A stretch of DNA of 64,000 nucleotides from Salminus brasiliensis (Eukaryota > Chordata > Actinopteri > Characiformes > Bryconidae), in contig NC_132881.1 of NCBI RefSeq assembly GCF_030463535.1, positions 41,203,973-41,267,972 of the forward strand, given 5' to 3'. Below are positions 10,979 through 22,287 of the stretch, piece by piece. Below the pieces are notes generated by a model. The model was not told the origin of the DNA, did no database searches, and saw nothing but the letters and a program-made list of their open reading frames with translations. The position numbers and the translations under genes are program-made. Position 1 is the first letter of the stretch. Each line of letters starts with the position of its first letter.

Positions 10979-12700
10979 TTTCATTTGCTATTGACCAAAC
11001 AGCAGCCTATTTTAACTGTCTGAACAAAGTCTACAGCTAGTAATTTTAAAGGAGAAGCGAAAGCAAATTCTGAGAGAGGTCTAGAAAGTTATTGAGATCA
11101 TACTTCACGTCAGTCAAGGCAAGTACGACTTGATCTCACTATTCTATTAAATATTTGTGTTACAGGGCTACTGCTTGGATAATGTGTAAAACAAGTAAAT
11201 GCAAATTTGAGCTTAAATTAACATGCTCGTTTCTGTGAATAGTGTGGAGCTACCAACAGGCTGACCACAATCCACGTAGTTCACAATGTGTCAGACATAT
11301 TTACTCAAACTACTGTTGGCAATATCTGTTGCACTTATCGCGGCTGCAATTGGATACTTGCAGGTGAGTGTTATACAGCAGAGATATACAATCCTTACCT
11401 AACTATGGATAAGTGTTTTTATTTGTCAGCCCTGAGCCCGCGGTCCACAGGCTCCTCGGAACTTTTCAGTCAATGTTGGGTTAATTTCTATGTTCACGTA
11501 CTTTCTGTTCCTCCCGTTGGTTTGCACTCTAAGGACTTTTATGTTGACAGCGGTCGCAGTAAGGCGCCATGTTTTTGTGTTTACATCTGATTTGTTTCAC
11601 CTGAGTGCTGGAGTACAAAGGGAGCAAGGAAGTTCAAGGAACTTCTAGGAAGTTCTACAAGTTCAAAGAGTCTATGCTCTATCGGAGCGGTTTCTCGTTC
11701 AGGAGTTCGCTGCCTGGTTCACCGGTTGGTCGCCAAGGGGATTTGGCGTCCGGTTGCCTAGCAACTGAGTCGAGTAAGTTCATCAGCGCCTGACGAGCGC
11801 GGGGTTTGATTTGTCCCCTCTCGCTTTGCTCCCGGACGGCTTTCCAGCCTCAGGTAGTTTTTTTCCTGGTTTATCCCCTTTCAGTTGTCACCTGTTTGTT
11901 TTCTGTTTCTGTTTATTGGACCCTGTACTCTGCTGCCTCGTTTGGTTTGTGTTTGTTCTGTTTGGTTCGTCCATTAAAGACGGTTTCTCCGCATTGCTCT
12001 GTCCCTGCGAGTGTTCCCTTGTCTCGCCTAGCCAGCATGACATTATTAAAGAGAATGATCTAGATTTATAAAATGTACACATGGATGTTATTTTACAGTG
12101 TAAATTACAAAGTAAGGAACCATTTATTGATAAATAGCTGTTAAATGAAGAGTAGTTATACAGTTCAGAACATGAAAATAATATCTATTACAGCATGTAG
12201 TTACATTATGTCTGACTTCTACAACTAATATTTATAACACAACTGAGAAATGACCAATTACCAAGCATTAAAGATTACAAACATTTAGACAAATGTACAA
12301 AAATGACAGAAAACTACATGCTTGCTCTAAATGACTAAAGGATAGCACTGATTCTACTGGCACAGCTCTACCACTGAATGCCTTACACATACGCTTTACA
12401 CGTTCAATGGAAGGGCTGAGGCAGCAGAATTAAATGTTCTTTAATTGGATTTCAAAGAGCCAAAAAAGTTCATAATTTTATTATTTTTTAATTAAGCTCT
12501 AAGAAGTTTGAAAAGGAAACTTTATTACTACAGTGCAACTGACATTCTGTATTCTGAAACTGAATAATTATTTATCCTGATAACTACTGCAGAATTTGAA
12601 GTGGTTTCATTTGCTATTAACCAAACAGCAGTCTATTTTAACTGTCTGAACAAAATCACCAGCTAGTATTTTTTTTATAAAAGAAGCAAAAGCAAATTCT
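10979..12700 (+). repeat. Duplicated 5' flank segment (10979-11071 and 12605-12700)
   Basis: A segment of about 95 bases beginning tttcatttgctatt and ending aaagcaaattct occurs upstream of GIMAP B exon 1 and again inside its first intron, in the same orientation. The solo LTR lies between the copies. Confidence 0.85.
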
Positions 12701-13995
12701 TTTGGTTTTAGTTTATTAATCAATTGATTACTAATCAATTAAACAAATTTAAAAACAATAAGTGTTGGTACATAAATGTATACATGGAATTTGATGTCAA
12801 CGACAGTGTATATATTCTAAATCCATTCTATACACTGGAATATTAGCAACTATTTTAAAAACCTGTCCAGACTATAATCTCAAGTATTGATAAGATTTAA
12901 TTTCAGCTGATTTGTGAATATTCCAACTAATTCAATTTGCTGATTTGCTGAGACAGAAACAGTAACAGAGAAGATACCACATTTCTAGTTCTCTCATAAT
13001 TTCACTTGATATTTTTTCCCTAATAGATTCTCAACAAACAGTGCAACTTCCCAAATGAAACAGGTAAGTCAATGGAGCACTGTAATTAGATATGTGAGTA
13101 ACAATAGTTCAAATGAGAGGATAATAATATCAATTGATTTCCAAACCCTACAGCGCAATTAAATGAGGAGCTTCGGATTCTGATGATTGGAAAGACAGGT
13201 GTGGGCAAGAGTGCAACCGGAAACACCATCTTGGGAAAACCAGCCTTCGTCTCTGAGATCTCCTCCTCCTCTGTTACCTCAGAGTGTGAAAAAGCCAGTG
13301 GAACTGTGAATGGGAGAGAAGTGTTTGTTATAGACTCTCCAGGTCTGTTTGACACTAACTTAACTACAGAGGAGGTGGTCCGTCGGATCAAGCTGTGTAT
13401 TCCACTGTCTGCTCCAGGTCCTCATGTCTTTCTAGTTGTGATTCAGTTGGGTAGATTTACAGATGAAGAAGAAAAAACAGTTGAGATCTTTCAAGGAATT
13501 TTTGGTAAGGAGTCCTCCAGCTACACCGTGGCACTGTTTACACATGGAGATCGACTGAAGGGGAAAAACATTCATCAGTTTGTACGTAACAACACAAAAC
13601 TTTTGGGTTTTATCAAGAAATGCAGCGGCCGATACCACGTCTTCAATAACGAAGATCCGAATCCGAACCAAGTCATCCAGCTTCTGGAGCAGGTTGATAA
13701 GATGGTGACTGGAAATGGTGGAAAACACTACACCACAGCGATGCTTCAGGAGGCTGAGAGAGAGATAGAAAAAGAGAAAGAACGGATCCTGAAAGAGAAC
13801 AAAGCACAGAGACAGAAAGAGCTAGAGGAGCTGAGGGAGCAGTTAGAAGGGGAAGCGTTGGAAAAAGCCATTAAGATTCTGAGGGAGGAACAGGTGAGAA
13901 AAGCAAGGCAGCAAGCTGAGAGAAGCAACTCATTGCTTACACGCATCGGACAGTTTCTATATAAAGCAGTTAACGTGTTTTTTCCATTTTTTTGA
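11286..13995 (+). CDS. GIMAP family GTPase B, N-terminally anchored
   Basis: Coding exons are 11286-11363, 13027-13063 and 13154-13995, giving about 318 residues, with phases identical to GIMAP A. Exon 1 encodes a hydrophobic segment ([20 protein letters not shown]), a likely membrane anchor. Exon 3 carries the P-loop GKTGVGKS (51-58), DSPG (99-102), the conserved [13 protein letters not shown] box and THGD (168-171), then a charged coiled coil. The GTPase domain is nearly the same as that of GIMAP A, showing a recent tandem duplication, but the last 50 or so residues differ entirely and end in hydrophobic [12 protein letters not shown]. Intron 1 holds a solo LTR. Likely membrane-bound; role inferred from the GIMAP family. 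Confidence 0.88.
11424..12042 (+). mobile_element. Solo LTR-like element 4 inside GIMAP B intron 1
   Basis: Begins TGTCAGCCC and ends CATGACA, with perfect five-base flanks TTATT (11419-11423 and 12043-12047). It is the same subfamily as element 1, sharing the ccacaggctcct, gttgacagcggtcg and gcctagccagcatgaca blocks. An attaaa near the 3' end could act as a polyadenylation signal within the gene's intron, since both share orientation. Confidence 0.85.
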
Positions 13996-16900
13996 GCTTT
14001 TTACAAACTTGACTTGTTTGATTCTTAAAGGGATAATTCAGCCAAACAGTTTGCTTAATGCTACCTTAGAGAGGTTTTTTTTGTTTTACCCTTTCCCCCC
14101 ATTTTATACCTCTTTCTGTTTTCTTCCAAAAGGGGTTTCTACAAATTACACACAGAGGAGGAATAAAAAAGGGCAAATAAGACTGGGGCCTAAAGCCAAA
14201 GCATAAACATGGGAGCACATGGGCCAAGCTGGTATTTCACAAATTAGGATTTCTCACTTTTCTGCCAGATACACTAACTTATGCTCGAAGGTGAAGATGC
14301 TCTTTTCCTATCGGACAGGCTTAACCTGATCAAGCTCCACCAGGCAGCACACAAGCCAGGGAGGGATGCTGTTAGCATATCATCACTGTGACACTAAAGC
14401 CTTGTGTCTCCAAAACAGCAACTTTCAAGAAGGAAAAAATTTGTAACTTTAAACAGAAGTTATTTTTGAGCATTTCTATTGGTCCATTTAACGTCAAGAT
14501 CACATTACACCAGGAAGTAGAAATGGTAAAAGTTACCAAGGGTTTTGTGTAACAGCTATTAAATGTTTTTGGGGGAAATTTTGGTGCATTAAACTTAAAC
14601 AGAAAAAGAGTCATACCAGTAATAATGAAGGTATATTATTTCCTTTAAATAACACTTCTGTATGTTTTGTAAGGCCTGTGATCAACTGAACCTGCTTTCA
14701 AATAATCCCATTTATGTTCTCCTTCCCAACAGTGAGTTGGCTTGTTTTTCTTCAGAGGTGGGCAGAGGCCAACAAAGAGCAGAAAGAAGGGGTGACATGC
14801 TGGTCAAAGTTTTGTTTGTTTGTTAAAATTATTTATTCTGTCATTGGTCAAATAACCAAAACAAACAATTACAATAAAATTCCATAAATTTAAATAAAGC
14901 ACTTTCTCGCCTAAGTTTAAACTTAAACACTATTCATATAATCTGATCACTATGCAGGCCAAAAAAACAGACTGGCCTCTCCAGTAAAGCATATAAAACA
15001 TCTAAAAATGTCATGTGTAATACACTGCAATCTAAAGAAAAAGGACAATTATATCAGGTCCATAAGTTTGGAAAGTGATTTCCAATTTTGTTTTTAGTAA
15101 ATTTGCCAATATACATCATCTCACTGGATTTTAAAGAAGTTAATCAATATGTGATTAAATTGTGGACTTTCGGATGTAAGACATTTCTAATATGACACAT
15201 ATTATACATTGGTTTGCTAGTCACTTCAGAAAGCAGAGGAGCGGGGCGCTGTCCTTTACGTGATTAGGTTGCAGGGTTGCATTCTGAATTAAGAAATGTA
15301 ACCAAATGATATGAGCCGATATCACATGATTAGTGTGTAGTGAATACCAGTGCACATCTTAGAAACCCTGCGGAATGGAGCGCAGCAAAGGAGCCTTCAA
15401 AAAGACTTGATGCCTTGCTCTCAAAAGGCAGTGGATTGATTAAGGTCTCTGCACCACTAGCCATTATCATTTTCACCCAAAAAATAGAAGGCTAGATGAC
15501 TAGGTCTGTGGTCACCTGACTGCCTCAGTAGCCAGTAGGCAGCATTTTCTTACATTTCTGAGACAGCTGTGGCATAAGTCAGAGCTGAGGCTCAGAAGTG
15601 CATGTAGGTGTGGGGCGAAGCTAACCAAAGCACATGGTCTGCCCCTGTGCAGTACCCTCTGAGGCCAGGGGAGGGAGACAATACAAAAATCCTCCAGAAC
15701 CTTTTGAGAATTAGGAATTTTTACATAGTCCATCCATTGTCAAAGGCTCAAAAGTAACTGAACAAACTAACATGATTAAAAATATAAGAATATTTTTACA
15801 ATTTCAATGTGCATCCTGTGCAGCCAATGACTGCCTAAATCTGGAACCCACAGAGTTTCCTCCCTTGAGATGCTTTGCCAGGTCTTTACTGCTGCAGCTT
15901 GTTTTAGTTTTGTCTCCAGTTAGTGAATAGCTGATCTTTTAGGTTGAGGTCAGGTGACCGACTTTGCACACCGACAGCTATACATGCCCATGCCGTAACA
16001 ATGCCTCCGCCATGTTTGACAGATAATGTAGTATATTTAAAATTATGAACTCTTTCTCTTTCTTTTTTCGGAAGTTAATCATGGTTTTAAGGTTTACATT
16101 CCTGAAGGTGTCTCTAGACTTTGACAATGAAACAAAAGATTTTTTTTTTTTTGGTGTTGCTGATCTCAATAGTCGTTCTTTAAAAATGTTTAATTGACTG
16201 CTCCTGATGTTTCTTTTATTTTTCTAAGGGCCTTCTTCATCAAAAGCCCTTTGAGACACATATTAAAAGTTGCCATGCATGGCTCCCAAATGCAAATTCA
16301 ACACTTGGAATCAACTCCACACCGGTTATCCTCTAACTTTGCCATGGAAGAGGCCATAGCTGGCTGTGAAACTGCTTATCAGTTAATTGTCTAATTACTT
16401 ATGAGCCTGTTAAAAATGGAGGGAGAATGTAAAAGAAAATATCTATAATTCTGAAAAGATTAATACAGTGGTTGCATCCTGACTGAGTACTGAATACTAA
16501 TGCTTTAAGGTATAGACTACATTCTAATCTCAATAGTGTGACTGCTTAATAAATAAAATATTAACGTTTTGTATGTGATGAAGTGTTGCTATGCCAACAT
16601 ACATCACTGCACGTTCTTTAGCCACCGTCTCAGCTGCACTTTGTACATTGTTATCCTCCATATATTTAAAAAAATTTCCAGCACTCCTTGCTTTTCATTT
16701 CACATTGCACTGGGGGATAAAACCCGACTATTTCTAAATATAAAGTGAGAGGCCCGAGTGGTCCTATAGAAAAAGGTGCTGTCATTATGGTCTAGAGGAT
16801 TTTCAGTTTGATTCCCTTTTATGCTGTTAGCTATTAGCAGCCTTGGCCCCAGAAGAGCATAATTGTCCCTGCTCTTGTCCTGCAATTTCTTGGGTAATTG

Positions 16901-18252
16901 TAAATTCAAACTGGAAAGAAAATGGGTAAATCAGAAAAAAAAAAAAAAAAAAAAAAGTAGTCTTACTAATTAGGTTGCAATACGATATTTTTGAGTGGCG
17001 CAGAAAGACAAAATTACAAAACAAATTTAAACAAATTGGCTGTGAATTTTCCAGATTTTTGAGTAAACTCGGGGACGCTAGTAAACTCAGTTTCTTTGCT
17101 TGTTGTTTTGTACAGTGTAATAAATGTGAAATCTGTCTTTGGTAGAAGGCACACCTCAGGTGTGTCACAGCTGAGAAGAATTTAAATAAGTGTTGTGAAT
17201 TAAAGAGATTAAAGAGATGTTATGCACCAACAATGAAACCACATGGCTCATTTCCTTATTACTAAACTAAAATGAGGACTGATGAGTTTTCATGTCAAAC
17301 TCTAATCAAACTGTGAGTCATGAAACAATAGTCGGCTATGCAAAGAAACCCTCCCAAAAGTGAACTATATAACAAGTTGTCTTTGAAAACAGAAACAGGG
17401 AGTGTTTTATGATGCGAGAGTATAAAAACACAGGAGGTTACAGAGTACTGTATCCAACCCAGCATCAGCCACAGCAGTGAAACACCCTGAATTTCTACAC
17501 TGCAAAAAAGCACAATGGAAACAAAAACAGTTACAAGTTCAATTTAATCTACAAAACACTGGAGTTTGTAGGATGCCAGATTGTTACAACAGCCTTGTCT
17601 TATAATGAATAAAAGTGGTAACAGTTTTATATTCATTACACAATTTTTCATTTCTAATAATTTAATACATGTACAATAACTAAACAATGAAAAAGTATAT
17701 TTGTTTAAAATATATTTAAAATATATTTATTCCTGTATTAATTGTTTTTATTAAGCTGTTTTATGCTTTTAAAATGTTGTGCTGTCTTAGCACAGTTTGT
17801 AATGTCCTAGTTCACATATACAACACATTTACTACGCCTACACTGTAAAAAAATATTTGTTGACTAAACATAACTTAGTCATCAATTTGCTTTGACATTG
17901 TAAAGAAATAACACGTTAAATTAATTTAAATGAACAACGTTTTGTTCACATAACAAACTGTTAATTTACTTACCATGTAGTGAAGTTCACTTAACATAAT
18001 ATGCCTCATTGTCTTAACTTACTTTGCTAAAAATAGATTTAATAAAGAAACTTATTAAATAATATATATATTTATAAATATGTATTTCAAATAATAAAAT
18101 ACTGCCAAATCATTAAGATAGCTTTAAGAGAAAGAATAACACGCTGATGGTGAGTGAGGGGGAGGACATGTCCAATATGCAAAAAGATTGTCAGGGGACA
18201 ACTGGAAAGCTAGAAGTTGCACTCAAGTGAGTTGTTTTGCACTAACAAACCC

Positions 18253-18295
<43 letters not shown>

Positions 18296-18956
18296 TATAT
18301 TATAGAAACGGCACAGCTGACTTGATTCAGAAATGACCAGTGCTGTTGTTCTGTTGAGTTGTGCTGCCATGTCAAAGCATGGTACCATTGTGTAAATTTA
18401 TAGGTAAAGCTGTCTAGATATGTAGGTAGGATATTAACATGGACAGCATAAATCACTATATGAGGGTGATAATACGGCAATTGAGCTGAAAAGAAATAGT
18501 TTTTTACTTTGAATTGCAATTCACTCTTGTGTAAAACTTAACAATGAACTGAAAATGTTCATAATTGTGGGTCTGTGCATGTCCTAAGCTGCAAAGTAGG
18601 ACACATCAATGGATGGCAAAATACGACACAACACCATTTCTTTTTTGAGTGTGCTGTTTTTAAGCTTACATCGGCCAATCATCATTGAGTTGCCAGATGC
18701 CCATATTTTAAGTTTATTAACCTCAAGTTGAGTGATGTATGGGAAATATCCAGTTTTAAATTAAACTAGAACTTTATTCGGGTTAAACAAATAGTGGGAT
18801 TACAGAGTATAAGCTCCCATTAATTGGATAAAGCAGAGAACCTACAAATACCAAAAGTCTGTAGATAAACTGTAAAAAATCCTCAAGGTCGTGTGGAGGA
18901 TGAACCTTTGTCTGAAGATGAACCAGTAGTGACATCACAGCTTCTGCACATGCGTA

Positions 18957-19012
<56 letters not shown>

Positions 19013-19508
19013 CTTTTATGACTGGAACTTTGCCATAGCAAATGATAATTCTTCCAACATCTGTAGTGTCCCATTTTTATCTTCCTGTTCAAAATAATTT
19101 AGAATTTTTTTTGCAACTGCAGTTTTCTCTAATATTAGCCTCACTGAATACATCTACATGCTGAGATAATAAGAAAACCTTTGCCTTTATTATATATTTA
19201 TAATTTGCAGTTTTCTTATTAAAATGCTGTCTCTTTACTGTTAGGCACTAAACACACTGCATTTACTTACAGGAAGTGCTTAACAAGCTTTCGGGATCAA
19301 ATGCACTTTGTTTACTTTAACATGTACCAATTCTAAACCAAAGCTTTAAATGTAGTCATAAAACAAAAAAACAACAACAACAAAAAAAAACCCAACTTTT
19401 AAAAATGTCCAAAAATGGTTCCTCAAAGAATCATCATTTAAAAAGGTTATCAGTGGATAAACCATTTGTATTTTTTCTATGGTTTCCCTTCAAAAACTCT
19501 GGACTTAG
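13996..19508. other. Intergenic region between GIMAP B and GIMAP C
   Basis: No convincing exon was seen. It holds a possible transposon relic near 15780-16160 (not assigned to a family), a poly-A tract at 16935-16956, and TA/CA runs at 18253-18294. A short motif gagcatttctattgg at 14468 recurs elsewhere in the window. I looked for a P-loop exon that could complete GIMAP C and did not find one. Confidence 0.6.
18959..19010. repeat. CA microsatellite
   Basis: A run of about 24 AC dinucleotides, upstream of GIMAP C. Confidence 0.95.
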
Positions 19509-19574
19509 GAATTGAGTTTACAAGATTCACATTTAAAGATTTACATTCAGAGTCCTGATAGGTTTCAGTGTGAC

Positions 19575-20621
19575 ATGAGCTCCACCTGCCTGACCTGGCA
19601 GGTGGCTGTGGTGGACACGCCAGGCCTCTTCAACAGTGTGCTCTCAGATGAAATGTTAAAAGAAGAACTGGAGAGAGCCTTGAAACTCTGTTCTCCAGGA
19701 CCCCACTTCTTCCTTTTCATCATCCAACTGGGACGTTTCACGGAGGAAGAGAGGGCTGCAATGGACAAACTGAAGGAAATGTTGGGCTCGAATGTGAATT
19801 TGTACTCTATGGTGCTCTTTACTTATGGTGACAGGTTTAACATTAAAACAATAGATCAGTTCGCCAGGGAGGACAAGTACTTGCAGAGACTGATTCGCCA
19901 ATGTGGGGGCCTGTACCATGTGTTTGCAAATACTGACAAGGAAAATGGAGTACAGATCAGAGAGCTTTTGGAGAAAATCGACAATCAAATGAAGAAAAGA
20001 AAGAATTTGTATTATGTAAAGGGTGTGAGAGAAGTACAGAAATTGGAGACAGTCATTCGTTTTGCTGCGCCTGTTGTAACAGTGTTGGCATTTTCAGCTC
20101 TCATGGCATTTCTCAAAAGCCATATAGCTGAAAAAAACATGGAGACTGTCATCACTAGTGATGTGACTAAGAAGGCTTTGGAGGCAGTCCTTGAGAAGCC
20201 TGAGAAGGCTTTGGAGGCAGTTCTTGAGAAGCCTGAGAAGGCCTTGGAGGCAGTCCTTGAGAAGCCTGAGAAGGCTTTGGAGGCAGTCCTTGAGAAGCCT
20301 GAGAAGACTTTGGAGGCTGTTCTTGAGGAGCCTGGGAAGGTTTTGGAGGCAGTTCTTGAGCAGCATGAGAAGGCTTTAGGGTCAGCTCTTGAGATGTCTG
20401 AGAAGGCTTTAGAGTCAGCTCTTGAGCAGCCTGAGAAAGCTGTAAAGTCAGTTCTTCAGCAGTCTGAGAAGGCTTTAGAGGTAGTTGTGGATCCACCTAT
20501 GGATGCAGAGACATTTTGGCAAAAGCTAGTGGGTCTACCGGGAAAGAAGACTGTGATTCCCACAGTTTTAGTAGGGCTAGGGACAGGGTTGTGGTTCCTG
20601 AGGAAATTGCTGAAAAAGTAG
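19575..20621 (+). CDS. GIMAP-like protein C without visible P-loop, with 11-residue repeats
   Basis: The frame is open from an acceptor-like cttag at 19508; the first ATG is at 19575, giving 348 residues. It holds the GIMAP G3 motif VAVVDTPGLF, the family box SPGPHFFLFIIQLGRFTEEE, TYGD at the G4 position and the later CGGLYHVFANTD block. It begins just where the G2 region should be, so the G1 P-loop that binds phosphate is missing. An upstream exon could supply it, but none was found. After the domain come a hydrophobic segment (VVTVLAFSALMAFL), ten 11-residue repeats of the KALEAVLEKPE type, and a second hydrophobic segment (PTVLVGLGTGLWFL) ending RKLLKK. It could be a 5'-incomplete gene, a nucleotide-independent scaffold or a young pseudogene. 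The intact long frame argues against the last. Confidence 0.75.
   Translation: MSSTCLTWQVAVVDTPGLFNSVLSDEMLKEELERALKLCSPGPHFFLFIIQLGRFTEEERAAMDKLKEMLGSNVNLYSMVLFTYGDRFNIKTIDQFAREDKYLQRLIRQCGGLYHVFANTDKENGVQIRELLEKIDNQMKKRKNLYYVKGVREVQKLETVIRFAAPVVTVLAFSALMAFLKSHIAEKNMETVITSDVTKKALEAVLEKPEKALEAVLEKPEKALEAVLEKPEKALEAVLEKPEKTLEAVLEEPGKVLEAVLEQHEKALGSALEMSEKALESALEQPEKAVKSVLQQSEKALEVVVDPPMDAETFWQKLVGLPGKKTVIPTVLVGLGTGLWFLRKLLKK
20172..20501 (+). repeat. 33-bp coding repeats, ten units
   Basis: Ten in-frame 33-base units encode variants of KALEAVLEKPE. The first four encode the same peptide and are nearly identical in DNA; later units drift (KALGSALEMSE, KAVKSVLQQSE). The alanine/leucine face against a lysine/glutamate face suits an 11-residue-period amphipathic helix. 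Antisense open frames here are by-products of the repeat. Confidence 0.92.
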
Positions 20622-22250
20622 TTCCTGTAGGAGATCTGTGATGATTGAAAATGAAGGATTAATTAAATGCAGATCTGAATCTTGTTGCTCACACTGGTTT
20701 TAGGGGGCTTTAAATTGTAGGGTGAATTGTAGTTGTTCAGATACCTTCATTGATGTTCTCCAAAGTTTTGCATATTTCTCTAAATGTTACTTTTACTCTT
20801 TGGTTTTACTCTGGTTGTGAAATCTTCATAGGCAGTGGAGATAAATACAGTTAGATCAGTTGTCCTCTTTTATGCCATTTTAACATGTCTGTTTTACAGT
20901 GTGAAAATTTAACAGAATAAAATGTTCTGTCTACAATGAAATATAAACAAGCTTTCTCAAAATCACATCTTATTTACATGATACTGTCTATGTTTTTGCC
21001 ACAATGTTAAAAGTGGACATTTTGCACATGGTTGCCTCTGTCCGAGTTTACTTGAGGTGACTACCACATTTTGATAAAGTGCAAACCTTGTATTTACCCC
21101 AAAGTTTATATTTGTTTATACCATATTTACCATATTTTCTGCTTAGACAGTAATGACAAAAATACTGTTAAGGGTGTACTGTAATATTATGCAATAGGTT
21201 TTGGGTTGGTGCCATCATTTCCAAACAATAGTGACAGCAAGGTTTTGTAACTGTGCTTTGAATATGCTTTAAGCAAACATCGAAAAAACAAACTTGTTTT
21301 TCTAGCAACCTTCTAGCTGTCATACATGTTAAATAATCCTCCCAGTGTACACCCTTAACTGAAGAACCACAACATGCATAAAAGGTCTACGTCACAGTGC
21401 TAGTTATATTTCTTGAATAACAGGCTAGCTCCAGTGTACACAGTGTAAACAGTTGTGCTTTCCCATGGTAAACCAAAATATCTTCATATAAGTCTACATA
21501 TAGATGCTAAACCTGTACATTATCATCCTAGTACTCTTGTTCTAGAAAAAAAAAATACTTTTTTTAAATGAATGCACAAATAGATCTTTGAAATAGAGTT
21601 AAATTGGTCCTCTTTCCACATTCCCATAACCTATAAATACGCTGGAGACAAAGAATGAAGAGAAATACTGGTAACGCTTCATATGAAGTCTACTGTCATA
21701 AGGATTTCATTACACATGATTACATTTAAATTACATTAAACAGTGTATTTATAAACAAATACTTGACTATGTATGCACAGCCTATACCAGTAATTGCAGG
21801 ATGGCATAAAATACATTATATAGTACTGTTCTTAATGCTATATGACACCTACATAAACCTGTCTCAATATAAATGTACATAAACATGTAGAAATGCTTAA
21901 AAACTGTCAGAAAAGTGGTCATAAAGGGTGTTTTATTTGTCAGTTGAAATGACAAGCTGACATTATACACTTATGTCAAGTGACAGATTAAATAATTAAA
22001 CCCACATAATAATAATGTTCCAAATGCAATAATACTGTATATACAGTATCCCATTTTCTGTAGCTCCCTGAAGCCTTGTGTATGATCTCTGACATGCTGC
22101 AACATTCATTTGTCAGGTATTCACTCCATAACCATCATTATATATTTCAGTAACTTCAGTGCGACAGTAGCTGTTCTGCCCATATCAGTTTTCATTTTAG
22201 ACATACAATTAACCAAAGTTTAACCAGACTAAGAATCAATTAATTATTCT

Positions 22251-22287
22251 CTATTGGTCCATGAATTAATTATTCATGGACCAATAG
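22251..22287. repeat. Perfect 16-bp-arm palindrome
   Basis: CTATTGGTCCATGAAT is followed by five bases and its exact complement. One arm matches a motif scattered in the window (gagcatttctattggtcca-like). Confidence 0.85.

Noticed and set aside
11806-12082. Open frames on both strands within GIMAP B intron 1
   Set aside because: They fall inside or at the edge of the solo LTR and copy frames seen in the sister element near 1.7-2.0 kb.
20094-20496. Antisense open frames rich in leucine or proline/serine
   Set aside because: They are shadows of the 33-base coding repeat, whose sense frame belongs to a recognisable GIMAP-like protein.
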